This document shows positions 26,201-45,435 of a stretch of DNA of 64,000 bases, piece by piece; position 1 is the stretch's first letter, and each line of letters begins with the position of its first letter. Location: positions 140,610,288-140,674,287 of the forward strand of contig NC_089978.1 in NCBI RefSeq assembly GCF_036417845.1, read 5' to 3'. Source of the DNA: Apteryx mantelli. Lineage: Eukaryota; Chordata; Aves; Apterygiformes; Apterygidae. The position numbers and the translations under genes are program-made. The notes beneath the pieces were generated by a model. That model saw only the letters and a program-made list of their open reading frames with translations. It had not been told where the DNA came from and did no database searches.

Positions 26201-29200
26201 ATTTATTCTATATAAGTTAAATAAAATGATAGACATACATTGATATTTGGGATTATATGTGGAAAAGATGTTTGCTTTTTGTTTAGATTTGGCAAAAAAG
26301 GAGTTAACACCTGGTGACTCCTTTGTGCCAGGAAGCTCTTGGATTGTGCCATTATCACTGCCAGCCCAGGTGGAAAACTTCAGGTACAGTTTTCTGTTTA
26401 AAACAAATACTATTAAAAAGATCATTCTCCTTCTTTGTGGCAGGTACATTTACAAATCTTTCAGTAAAAGAGATAAAAGGACATCCATGTTCTCACAGAA
26501 AACAGGCAACTGCCAATTTACAAGAAATTTGAGAAGACCAACAAAAAGAATTACTAAATAACATGAAGTGCTGATCTGATACTGAGCAGAGACGTCTTAC
26601 TAACAGTAAATGTCACTTGGTTCCTCCCTGCAGAGCACATGGAACAGTCGGGCTCTGGTTTGCAGGTAAGACTTGGATATTTCCTCCTTGCAAAATTTTT
26701 GTGATTTAAAACTTCATCATTAAATTATATTTATGCATTTCCCACAGAAAAGTCAAAGTCAAATTATGGGGCAGGTGGCAGAAGATTCTGAAACTTAGTA
26801 GACAAAACTTTTCAGTTTTTAAAGTAAATTCCCGAAAGCAGCCTTATATATTGGACAATCTCGTTTTATTTCATTGAAGAAAAAGTTCCTCTGCAGCTAT
26901 TCGTGCTCCTGTAATTTATTCAGAAACAGAGAAGTCAGAAAGAATTACAATTAATGCAAAGGAAAAGGGGCTGCTGGATGAAGCACACTGCAGAAGCACA
27001 GAATAAAAACATGAAGGTAAAAACAGGAAAAATATGTCTCTTCATAAAAAAACATGAAGAGAAAGAAAGACTATCAATGTGTCTGTTGTCAAATGGTGTC
27101 AAACTGCAAAGAGATTTAAAATGTATATTGAAATCACAGATCTGTACAAACCATGACCGGTTACCTAAGCTCAATCCTACAAATATATATTTAAACATTA
27201 CACAGAGTGAGTACTCTCACCTACTGCTGTTGCTCACTGTCTCAACAGAAGTAACAGGTACTTGAAACTTTGTTACCGTATTCAAACTGTGACGGCAGAG
27301 AATGACTTACTGAAAGATCTGCAAGATGCTCAGATGCTCAGACATTTTCACGCTCCCTTCTTGCACTTTTTCTGGTCAGAGCCCCACTGAAATCGAAGGA
27401 ACCATAAGGTAATTCAGGTCCATCTAACTGAAATATGTCACAGGACTGGTCCTTTAATTTTTTTATTTTATTTTTTCCTGGAAAGGAGGAAGTAATCATA
27501 TTTATTGTCCATATATAAACTTTGCAAGGTGTCAAACATATATGAAAATGTAGAGGTGAGACAGCATAACTTTTATGTAATGACAAATACATATACCATT
27601 ACTGTCAAGGCCACCTATTACCTCTCATTTTTTTGTTCATGCAAATAATCCTATCTATTTCAATGGACTAAAGACATATTCAGTTTTACCCTGTATAAAT
27701 ACTTGTTTTATATCAGTTTAATCCTTTTGTTCCATGTTTCCTCAAGTTATCAGAACCTTTTAGATTTCTTATCTTGGAGAAATGGGAAGAGAAGGAGTGA
27801 GGAAAGCAACCAGAATTCAAATTTTTTGCACACGAGACTTACAGAACAAAATAGATCCAGAATTCATACTAAATGCTGGAGGTAATGGCACAATGCAAAT
27901 TCAGATTTCAGAATTTCAATATTTTGACTGTGCTCCATAGCAAATGATGTCTTGTGAATATTTGGAAAACTGAAGCAAAAGTTATTTTAGAAAAATACAC
28001 TGCCAATAATGCTTGTGGCAATGGTAGGTAAATGCCTAAAAATATCCCTATGTAGTCCCCTGAGCGCAAACCAACAGGTGTACTCAAACATATTTAAGGT
28101 TTTAAATAATGACTTTCACACAGAAATGAAAATAAAAGAAAGCACATCAGACTACCAAAAACAAATAAAACAACACCAGTACCAAGAGCTGTTTTTCAGG
28201 ACAGAGGCTTAAAGAATAACCCACTTAAGCTCTCACTTACTATTTAATTTACCAATTTCCCCACCACAGACATGCAATCTGGATAAAAGCAGACATTTAT
28301 TTGGCATCCTGGTTATAGCCAGTACTTCCACTGAATAAATGAAGGCCTGGCTCTTGCTATTGGATCAACAGGAGCTAACTTGTGCAGAGCCCCGTTAGCT
28401 TCCAAGGATTTCTATCAGGCACAAAATTATATATGTGTCAACTCATTTCTGAAATGGGGGCCTTGTTTTGCAAAACAAACACTAGCTATAATGACTAAGG
28501 AATTAAAATGAATTTGAAGCCCCCATTCATAGCACTGTTCTGTACTTTATGTGGAGCTGGGGAAATTCCTTGATCCTAATCTAGAAGAAAAAGTTCCCTT
28601 CTAAAATATTTTTTAAATATTCCACCCACAATTTTTATTGGAGACAACTGCATTTCTACCTAAATCCCTCAACCTCCCTATATAGTCTATTGAGTTTAAA
28701 TGGACTTCAGCTGTATAGTAACATTTTAAAGCCCTTCTGTATGCTATCTTGCATGCAGAAGTGGGAATCAGGGATCACACTGGGTCTTTTTAAGAAACAA
28801 AACACTCAGTTTCAGGTTTCAGAACAGGTGCTTGAAAAACTGACTTCCTAAATACTAACTCTATTTTCTTTCTTGCCCTCTCACAGGTCTTTTCCAAGCC
28901 TTCAACATAAGCAGAAAAATCCATATAGACTGTTCAATATTCTTAATCTTATGGAAGATTAGAGACAGGACTTCAACTACCTATCTAGTCCAGAAATAAA
29001 TGTAGGCTACAAACTTCTCCAGTCATATTCATCTATTGTTAGATCATTGAAATAAAATAGTATATTTTTTACATGCAAAGCAGAGTAGGGAAGAGGAACA
29101 AAGTTTCCACCTCCAGCTGGTAGACAGAATTAGATAATCCAGTGTGTTAATAAAGATGGAAATTACATTTGCAGCCACCAGATAATTCAAAAATAAGAAG

Positions 29201-29571
29201 AAACTAAACCGAGCCTCCTCTTCTGTGTTGAATGTAATAGTGAGCCTGAACAAAGTGGCAGACCTACCTGCTCTCAGGGGGCTGGACTGCATGCTCTCGG
29301 AGCCGAAGTGAAACAATCTCCTGCACTTACCATTATAACCACTACACATTAAGGCTGTCTGGATAGTTTGAGCTCAGAAGGACAAGAGATACAAACTTGG
29401 GATCACAGAAACAAGCTCTCTGAATGACTAAAAGCAGCCTGTGTCTGTTGTCTCTCAAAAACTGTCTCCAAATAATTCATTTACAGAACAAATAATAATA
29501 AATCTTATAATCATATGTAGCTCACATGCCTGCTTCCTTCCAGAACTGCCCAAACAGCATCATGGGAATAG

Positions 29572-35793
<6,222 letters not shown>

Positions 35794-36756
35794 AATACTG
35801 TCACCATCCTTGTTTTGGAACAAACAGTTTTTTTAAAATGAATTGTATATACGAGCTTATTTCTCACGTTTCTTTACAAAAGAAAAGATAATTTTTACTG
35901 ATAGTTTCAGCATCTTTTGATTGCAATTTCATTCTCATGAGATAAAACACAATTTCCCTGTCTCTTCAGGGGAGAGGTACACACTCCACAGCTCCCACTG
36001 CATGTTCGGAGGTGTTTGAGCACATTTGGGTTTATAATCTGACCCAGATTAATGCCTAACAAACAGTATATACTTACTATAACTTAAGAGAGTAGGTTCA
36101 CTGCAGCTTTACATACCCTTCCCCTCACACTAACCTGAGAAAAGTAAATATAAATGCAATCAGCAAAACTGACTGAAGTTTCACAGTATCATAAAAGAGT
36201 CATTTAATTCTAATCATCCTTTAATTGCCTCAGATCTAGTTGTTTCTATAAAAACCCTGTTTATGTTCTCCAATTAAAATCAACAGACAGGGTGTTTTTC
36301 CCAAATTTATCCCCAATATTGAGACCAAACAATTCAGCCAGCACTTTTTACTTCTTTAAAAAGCAACAAAAAACCCTAAATCCTCAAAACCACTAAATCC
36401 TATTAACTCATACCCAAATATCTGATCATTCAAACTTTAAGGCTTGTTTTCACCCCACTTCTCACTTCACTCTTCTAATATCACTTCAGATGTTTCCTAA
36501 ATCCTTCCAGAAACACCTTCAGACCTTCAGACCACTTGGTTATTGGCTAAGTAAGGGATAAATGTGGCTGACTAAGAGCTGTTCATATCTTGCTATTAGT
36601 GTCAACCTAGGTTGTTCACCTTGACTTGCTTTTTCTTGCCTACTTGTATTTGTTTACATCATTAGCTTTTTAAATTAGGGACATTTATTTTATTTAATAT
36701 ATGTTGCATAGCAATACAGCACAAAAGGCTTTGGAAGTTCTAGAAGGTAACATTAC

Positions 36757-36762
36757 AATAAA
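36757..36762 (+). promoter_or_regulatory. Candidate MANSC4 poly(A) signal
   Basis: AATAAA lies about 960 bases after the MANSC4 stop and is followed by a T-rich stretch with TTTTTTGTTT. It is the first canonical hexamer I find downstream. Variant signals nearer the stop cannot be excluded. Confidence 0.5.
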
Positions 36763-37227
36763 ACAACTTTTTTGTTTCCTAATCCTGTATACTGCATTCA
36801 TAAAAATGCTCCTCCTAAATACAAATCAAGTGACTAGATCAACAGGGTAGTAAGCTATTTCCTTGCCTTACCATACTTAGGGAGTTTGTTTAGAACAGCA
36901 AACATTTTCACCGATAACCAGGATTGTTCTTCATCTTTTAAACTTGTTGCTGTTTCAGAGCTCCTTGTTTCTTCACTTACTGTAAGAAGTTTCTTTATTT
37001 TCCAGAGAAGTGTAAATGACACAAAAAGAAAGAAAAAAAAATGAAATCCATAGTCACATGTCTATGCATAAAATTGTTTTAAAACTAGTAAGATTCATGG
37101 AATGTTCAAAACTAGAGTGATGAGGTTATAAGGCCACATGAATACCTAATTAGAGTTGAGTAGGTCATTCTGAGAGAAAAAGACCTCCCTAAAATTATGT
37201 TTTAGTACACACTGATCAGCACTGTAG

Positions 37228-37290
37228 CTTAGGAAACTGAGGTTTAAAGAACTTGTTAACAGTCTTCAACTGAACTTCTATGCTAATTTA
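37228..37290 (-). repeat. Possible MIR fragment
   Basis: TAGGAAACTGAGGTTTAAAG followed by AACTTGTTAACAGTC resembles the reverse-complement MIR phrase GAGGAAACTGAGGCACAGAG with TTAAGTAACTTGCC. It is a short match. Confidence 0.4.
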
Positions 37291-40249
37291 TATGTAATAG
37301 ACAAAAGATAGACACAGGGATAAAAAGAACATTTTAAACTTTTCTGAAGGAGTTTTTTTTTTAAATCATTTGAAATCACACAAAGCAGTTTCTTCCAATT
37401 TAGCTAAAAAAAAGTAAGAATTAAGTATGATTTGTTTTTAAGGGCAGTTCTATGCTTATATGTAAAATGATGAATCTCTAGAGATGTACACATGGCAAAA
37501 TGTACCTCAGATTTGAGCAACCTGATCTTTATCATCAAATCACGCTTTTCTAATTCATCATGTGGCTGGATCTAGGACATAGTTTTTGTTAAATTATCAC
37601 TAAAGATATTCACAATGAAAACTTCAGTTAAGAATGATGAGACCCCAATAGCTCTTCAGTGTTAGAGGAAGCTGACATACATTCTTTCCAGGAAGAGGAA
37701 CTAGGTGAGAGGAAGCAAGGTACTCTATATTGTCTCAAAAGAGGAATATGGTCATACTGTAAATAAAGAACATATTTCTTATGTGTTTTTCATCTTAAGA
37801 TAATCTTAATGGAACTGTCCCTGAAATGGAGAACTCTCAGATGTGATTCATTTCCTAAGGAAACAGGCACATGCACGTCAGAGGAGGAACTCTGTCCCTC
37901 AACCTGTAAAGTACTGTACTTTATATACTGTCACCACAACTTACACCACCAATGGTGATGCACACCAAGACCTTCAGTATGTTTTTTCTTCAACTAAGAG
38001 TTGCAGACCATTTAGTTCAGGACTTTCATCGCACAGTGCTCTACTGTCCATTCTCTGTCCAGTCGAATTCAGAAGGAAATGTTCATTGCTCAGTGAAGCA
38101 TCTCTGTGTTAAAAACAGAGGTAGGCATAGCTCATTCCCATTTACAAAGTCTTAACCAGGTCAGCAAAGTTGATGTTCTGATCTTTATCACAGACAATGT
38201 CTAGATACTTCTCACAGCATGGCAACCTGATCAAATACATTAAATAAACAAACTGATTAATCACATGCTCCATGTCAAATTGTGGTACTCTCCACTCAAT
38301 ACTGATATAATAAGCACATTTTGTCATGGGATTCTCTCACAAAAGCCTTCAGCCAGCATTCTCATGTCAGTTTGTAATGAAGACTTTTAAAATTAGATTT
38401 TACTCCCTGTTATTTTTAAAATCATTTAATGAAGGAAGACACATTTTAAAACCAACCTGAATCTCAAATGTAAAGATATATGAAAAGCAGGTCTAAAATT
38501 CAGCTAGTTACTTTTCTGTTTGTTTATTTGCTACCACGCCAATAAACATTCAAGATAATGTAGTAATAAAGAAATGTTTCATCAAGTTGTCTCTTTAATA
38601 TGGTCAAGATAAATCACAACGGCAAAGTTCATGTTTTGCTGCCAAAGGATGGCTCAGCAAAAACCTCACTTTGAAGAACATTGTATTTTTACAGGATTAA
38701 CAATCAAGAAGCCTAAGCCTAAACCCAGATACTCTGTAAGAGAACCAGATCTGCACTTTGGGATGTCTTTTTCAGACTGAATGGAGCCATTCTCTTCTAA
38801 AGTTCTGCTTGTGTTCACATCATAGCTCCCAGCCAAAGAAAAGGCATGTTACTTGAGAAATTAAGACATCTCAAACTACGCAAACTTTATTTTCAGGAAC
38901 TTGCAGCCCAGAACTCCAAATATAATTTATCTTAAAACTCAGGGAATATGATAAAATGTTTATTGCTCAGTGCTCTTGCCTGGGGATGAAAATTACTGTG
39001 CTGCAGGATGATCAGGCTACATAATTCCACGTTATTTTTAGGATACAGAATTCACATGCAGTCAGCTGAGTCAAATTCAGATCATGAAAATCGCTGTTTA
39101 TCTAAAAATTCCCCCCCAGTTTTAACAGGATAACCTGTGTTTCATTTTTCTTAGCCTAGAGTTTTGCCAAGCATTGCTGAACACTAGTTACCTTCAATTA
39201 CACAGGCATACATATTTTGTATTATAATTTGTTGTTTCATACTTCAGGAATTTTTTTATACAAATATCAATTTTTGTTTCCTCTTCCAGGTTTTAAAGAA
39301 AAGGGACTGAACATCAACTCTTTCTACCTGCCCCACATAAGAAATTAGTAAGAAGATTTGCAGAACTGTGTAACAGTGTGAGGTGACAGTACTGTAACAC
39401 AGTACCCTTTATACATTAATTTATTGTACTGAAAAGAATATATTTCTGATTCATCTGGTTATTTAATCATATGTATAAAATAGGGGAAGTCTCTTAAATT
39501 CATAACATAGTATTGCTCAACTGGAATCAAATGAGCAAGATCTTTCCATGTCAAGGCAACATAGCTAATGCACTATCAATACTGGATGCGTAGCACTCAA
39601 AAGACAGGAAACATCAGAAGTGAACTTGAACATGGGACAACACCTCTCTTTTCGTCCTGTACTATTAAGAAATTAGAGTTCTCAATGAGAGCTCTCAGAT
39701 AAATATCACACAGTTGGAAAACTGAGACACGTTCTAACATCTTGCAATACCTTCATTATAAGAAACTAGCAGCAACTTCATTGACCCCAAATCCTTAATA
39801 TATTTTCTTCCTATTCAGGCTGAATGCCTCATGAAACATTGGCTGGCAATATGCATTGCTGGAAAGTCAAGAGTAGTAGGCTTCTTCAAGCCTAACTCTT
39901 CTTTTGCTATAAATGACCCTCCATAGCAGCTTGAATGAATTAAAAAGAAGAAAATCTAGTCATAACAGATGGATATAACTCGTGAAATAGATTTAAAAAA
40001 AAAAGGTGGGGGGAAATCGACTACTTAAAAAGTAAGAACTTGCTGTTCTTACATCAGGGATGGTTGTATACTTAAGACTACCCAAAGACTACCCAAAATA
40101 GAAATCTTTTCACTAGACACGATACACCTCAAGATGTCAGAAATGAAAATCTTTGCAAGGAGGCATTAATCTTAATGGAAATAAATCATAGGCAATGTAC
40201 CCTTTATCTTAAAACAGGTGTTTTTTCACCTCTTTCCCCTCTCAAAAGA

Positions 40250-40345
40250 GTAACGTGTATCTGATCACTGATCAGCTGTGTGATCTGAGGCAATTCACAA
40301 TCACCTTTGGGGTCCATGGTTTCTTTATCTCCAGGTTAGCGAGTG
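40250..40345 (+). repeat. MIR-like SINE fragment
   Basis: CAGCTGTGTGATCTGAGGCA followed by ATTCACAATCACCTTTGGGG and TTTCTTTATCTCCAGGTTA resembles the MIR core (TAGCTGTGTGACCTTGGGCA, then CAAGTCACTTAACCTC and CAGTTTCCTCATCTG). Confidence 0.6.
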
Positions 40346-42076
40346 CACCCCTTGGTAGCAACTTCATGTTCCTTTGCTACTCACTCATCTTCAAAACTCT
40401 GTTCTGTGAATTCATATCAGTGAATTAGGATACCAATATTAACCAGAAAAAGCAGATGAGAGAGAAGTGAAGATTTGTATTTATTCCATGCACAATACTG
40501 TGGGGCAGGATGAAATGATTAGAATACTTGGCATCATGTTCCGGAGAATTATTCTGATTTGTTGGTATATACAGAAAAAAAATTAGGCAGAAAGGGTTAT
40601 ATAAAGCACAGTAGCAGGACTGCTTTATTACAATCTAGGATAGTCATAAGAAAGTGAATACATATGTTATGAGGGAAAACTGCAAATTTTCTAGGTGGAA
40701 AGATGTCTTGTCCAAACAGCACATCCCTCTTCAGACGACTGTCCATTTATCCCTTAGGTGTGCTTGTATCAATGCAATACATCAAAACGGGCAAAAGTGT
40801 AATCAGGAGTATAAATTACCTCTCTGAAGGCAATCATGAGATTACCTGCAGGTGTTTACCACCTCTTCACACATAGCTAGTCACATGCAGGTCTTGGTGC
40901 TTGGAGAAGTAATTGTAACATCTGCCCTCCTTGCCTAAGATTGAATTGTGTCTCTGTATAGGCCTTCTTGTCTAATCAGAGCAAGAGATTGTGCTTAGTG
41001 ACCTACAGCCCTGTTTTACAGGGCAAAAGTGTGATAGAGCATAGACAAACAACCTCAGGAAACTATACAGTGAAACTATGAACACTTTTACTCCACAGTT
41101 CCTCATACAGTGTTTACTAAAGGCATCTTATGCCAGTGATTACAGTAGTTTATAGATACAAGAAATTAGCCAGAATACTGACAAAGCAAGTTCTTTTCCA
41201 GTTTGACCAAGTGCAAGATCTCAACCTCTTTTGGAATGTTTATATGGGAGATAAAAGAAAGGTTAGTCTCTTCAACAGCACCAGCAAAATTATGCATCAG
41301 GACTGTTCCAGATGGCCAAGAACTTACTTTGTGTAAGTTTTTTCCATTGGAGACAGCTTATTTTTTCTTTGCTGTAAGAAACTTACTTTTCCAGTTTGCG
41401 GGGGCAAGTGTTTGGATTTGAAACGAGACATCTGCTACTTGGAGTTTAGAACAATGACCTCAAAGAAGTACATATAGTAGCCTTCCTGCTCAGGTTTCAA
41501 TCTACGATGGACAGAGCTGCCTGAGGTTAAGGCTGTCATGAGCTAGCTCCATGTTCCTCTTGGTCAGTAAATACCAGTACAAGAATTGTCTATAGAGACA
41601 GCCAATGCCTCTAGATATTACATGTGTTTTTTGTTCCCCCTTTCTTCCCAATTTATGCACCAAGGGCCTAGCCTGCTTCTTGATTTAAATGCTAGCTATC
41701 TACATTTCTACCTAAAAGTAACATGAGACCTGAGCATTTCCCTGTAACAGAAGAATGTACAGACATACAAGTATACATAGAGGGATGCACACTTCAGAGT
41801 TGTGCATTTATATTATGACACATTAATGACTGATCATTGATAAGGATGTACTTATTATTGTGCAGTAGAGTGGCTTAACTTGTAAATCTATTATGCTTTA
41901 ACTCTACAGTTTTTAAACTGCAGTGCAGGTTTCCAAGGAGATGGTCTGCAAGAATAATATACAGGAATGTATATAAAGATGTATAGTTTATATTCATTAA
42001 AACATATGCTGTATTACACATCATCAAGGACTGCAGGACTCCTACTGAAGTTAAGATCCCAGTGTCCTAGGTATTC

Positions 42077-42105
42077 TAAAAACAAACAAACAAACAAACA
42101 AAAAA
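42077..42105 (+). repeat. CAAA short tandem repeat
   Basis: About five CAAA units are followed by an A run and a C run. It is a simple microsatellite in intergenic sequence. Confidence 0.8.
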
Positions 42106-44932
42106 CCCCCACCACATCACAGAGAAATACTGGCACCCTCAAACATTTACATAGTTTGGAGGGAGAAAGAAAAAAAGAAGCAGAAAAAAAGAGAGAAATA
42201 TCCAAGATGACAGAGAGCTAAAAATGCAATCCAGGCCACCTGTGACCCAGTCCAGTGACTTACACAAGTTCTGTACCACAACATATAAATCACTAGTTAA
42301 AATTTTATATATATATATATATGCAACTCTGAATTTGGTATTGCCTTTGGTTCTAGCAGCTTGATTGGCCACTTACAGAATTGGGAACATTTTTAATTTT
42401 GCTTGAATGCTTCTCAGAAAGGAGAGGAAGGGAATAAAACAAAAAAAAGCAAGACTGAAGGTCAATTTGGTAGATTTCTAAGGCCAGCTGGCCAAATGCT
42501 CTATACACATCGGGTCATTAAGCCATATACTATTGGAAAACTGATACCTTTGACAGTGATTCAATTTCTGATGATCAGTGCTGGATGTGGTTAGGGACCA
42601 TAATGAATTAGTCCCAACATTGTTCTTGGCCAGTAAATACTTACAATGAGAAAAAAATCCATTGTTGTTAGAGACACTCGGGTGTCCTGGCACTCGAAAG
42701 ACCACCACGATTTATCCCATCTGTATTTCTTGAAACATTTGTAGAACATAGATAAGCTGGGCTTGAGCAGTACACTGAGAACTCCAGAAGCCTGTGGATT
42801 TTAGGTTTTTCATGAATTAGCTCTGAAGCTAATGAAATGCTGATATAATCAAATGAAAAATCACTTACCTTTGCTGTGCTGTCCTTCTTGCCAGCCATTA
42901 TTATAATTATTAAAAGGCAAATTCTTATTCAACTACAACTTTCATACAGAACCTTGCTCAAGTCCATTTAAAGTCTACGAAGAACAGAGGAGAAAGTGAA
43001 TTGCCCTCTGTTGCAAACAGGATTTTTTTTTTCTTCTAAATCAGCTGCCCATAGGTCCCGAGTACCTATGGACAATTTTATAGAGAAAAGCAAGCTTATC
43101 GTGTCTTAGGTTTCTTAAGCATGTAAGGGCATTACTCTGGAGCATTTAGTACAAGACATGCCATTGCAAAATGGAAGTTAGCTATATAAGCTTGCCAGCA
43201 AACCAGTTCTTATGCAAGCAATGACAAAGCTAATTAAACAAACATATTTTATGTACATACTACAATCAATCTCTCCTCTGGAATGAAGTCAGACACTCCT
43301 CCACCATTCATAGCATTCTCTGAGTCAAACTGCAGTTACTTCCTCAAAGATTTTGGTTTCATGGCTGTTCAAAAAAAGATTAGGAATTACACAGATGTAC
43401 TTTTCCAAATGAGAATTTTAGACATTATTCCCTTTCTCCGTGAATTAAGGAACAACCTGATAACAGCCAAAATTTTCTCCCCTTTTAGCTTTTGATAAAA
43501 CTCACATTAATACAAATTTAAAAGGACAGGCCATTAGGTACCAAGTAAGTGAACGCAAAATTACGAATGTGATACGGGACACGAGCAAATTCAATCTTAG
43601 CTACAGCTCTAGCAAATTTTCATTTGTACAGAGAAAAAAAACCCAAACAACACACCCTGCATTAAATTCAGTCTCTTGCCATATGAAAAGGGTCTCTACC
43701 TAAAATGAACCCTTCAAAAAACTGCACATTTTTGGAAGTACGAATACATACATTCTTTGGCTGTATGTAAACATTACACAAGTTGCAGCACTGAGAGCCC
43801 CTAATAGTGAAGGAATCAAGCCATACAAGATGACTTTTCAGAAGTCAATTCACCTTCATTCAGTTTTCAATATTCTTATTCTTATGCTGACTGTTTCCCC
43901 TCAATCACCTGTTGGCTGGGCCACATGAGAGGCTCCTTGATAGGGGTGCAGAATTCTCGAGTCTGATGAGCAAAAACTCCCTCTGCTCCTTCCAGAAAAA
44001 TGAAGGTTTTCTAAGCTGAAAAGTTAGTAAGCTAGGAAGGTACAATAGAAGCAAGAGTAGAGTTATGTCTTTCCAAGATGATATTTTTATGATTATTTTT
44101 TAATCATGAGAAGATAACAAAAGTTGCCTGTAATCAAATGTTTCAAATCAATTCCTTTCAAATATAAATTACCAAATAAAAGATAAACCTCCATATGATT
44201 TCTTCCTCTGTGCTTCCCAGCAGTAAGTTGGAAGTTACAGACATTTTTTCATTGCAAAGCCTGAGCTTATTAGAGAGACAACTCAGCAGGCCTCAGCGTA
44301 CCAAGACTCAGTCTGTTCCTATTTAAGCAACATACTTGCCTTGTCACCAGCTTTCACTAAAAACGGTCTGGATACTTTTCAGCAACTGTCATCATTTTTC
44401 TTTCTCCATATACCTTGGCATCCTGTAAACAACTGCTAGTTTACCTTCCCATTAGCATCCCATTTTCTGCCTTATTTCACTCCTTTTTTTTATAGGACAG
44501 GTACTCTTTTCTTAGAATATTTGTATAGCCCTCATGATAACTGAGAATCTCACATGCACAGTGTACTCCAACACCTCATTTCAATAGTTAAATCATTTAG
44601 TTAATATTATCTTTTATTTTACAGACATGGAGTAGAGTTAGAGAAAAACATGAGTGACATTTGGAAACTATTTAGAAACTTTAGAGCTCTTACTTAAGAT
44701 GCTCATTGCAAAAGGGACTGCATTGTAATAAAGGAGACTAACTCTTAAAAAAAGTTAATGGAATCTGGAAGCCTAAGTCACTTGAATATTTTTGAAAACG
44801 TTGTCCCCAGTTATATGGCAAAAGAAGTTATGTGAGAAGTCAGAATGCATTAAACGGAACTGAACGAGGATAGCCCAAGCTAAGAATGCACAGAATGAAA
44901 TGTTCAAGTCACCAATATGACTTAAAAGATAC

Positions 44933-44938
44933 TTTATT
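44933..44938 (-). promoter_or_regulatory. MRPS35 poly(A) signal
   Basis: AATAAA on the minus strand lies about 220 bases beyond the MRPS35 stop codon, a typical spacing for a short 3' UTR. It is the first canonical hexamer downstream that I find. Confidence 0.65.
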
Positions 44939-45156
44939 CAAAGAAAAAGATTCATGGACAGCAAAACTGATGTTTACAAGAAAATTGAGCAGTAAAGAAA
45001 AGTCTGTCTGATTACTTTTATAATTCTCTCATCACCAAGTTTCTTTCTTTTCTTTTCTTTTTTTTTTTACACTTACAGTTCTGAATAATTATATCATATA
45101 GAAATATTCACATACTAGTATATTTCCAAAAAGAGGTAACCTGCAAGAGTCCGCTT

Positions 45157-45435
45157 TCATGGTAATGCTTGTATATTCAGTAATTTCTTCACAGATTCCT
45201 TATACTGAGACATGTTATTTTCTGTTTCACCTTCATTTTTAAGTGCAACTACAGAGTTTCTGTAATTCTTGACTACCTCAGATGCAAGAAGCTCTTCCTT
45301 AGTTACATTACTGACATTCTCCGAGGCTTTTATTCGAAGTAGTGTATCCAAAGCATTTTTCTGAGAGCAGCTATTTTCCCAGATATACTCTTCCATGTCT
45401 TTCTCAGTCTTCTCACTCTCCCACATCTCAGTTTT
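45157..45435 (-). CDS. MRPS35: MRPS35 last coding exon
   Basis: The acceptor TTTCAG|AAAACT is followed by 92 residues and a TGA stop at 45157-45159. The exon begins [20 protein letters not shown] and ends [17 protein letters not shown]. The middle is Glu/Lys/Asn-rich and less conserved, as is usual for the tail of this protein. Confidence 0.95.
   Translation of the reverse strand, partial: KTEMWESEKTEKDMEEYIWENSCSQKNALDTLLRIKASENVSNVTKEELLASEVVKNYRNSVVALKNEGETENNMSQYKESVKKLLNIQALP

Larger units (their letters stand above)
36763..44932. other. Intergenic interval between the MANSC4 and MRPS35 3' ends
   Basis: This is an 8-kb AT-rich interval with MIR-like traces at about 37.24 and 40.26 kb, a CAAA repeat at about 42.08 kb and a TA run at about 42.31 kb. 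No open frame here resembles a known protein. Confidence 0.75.
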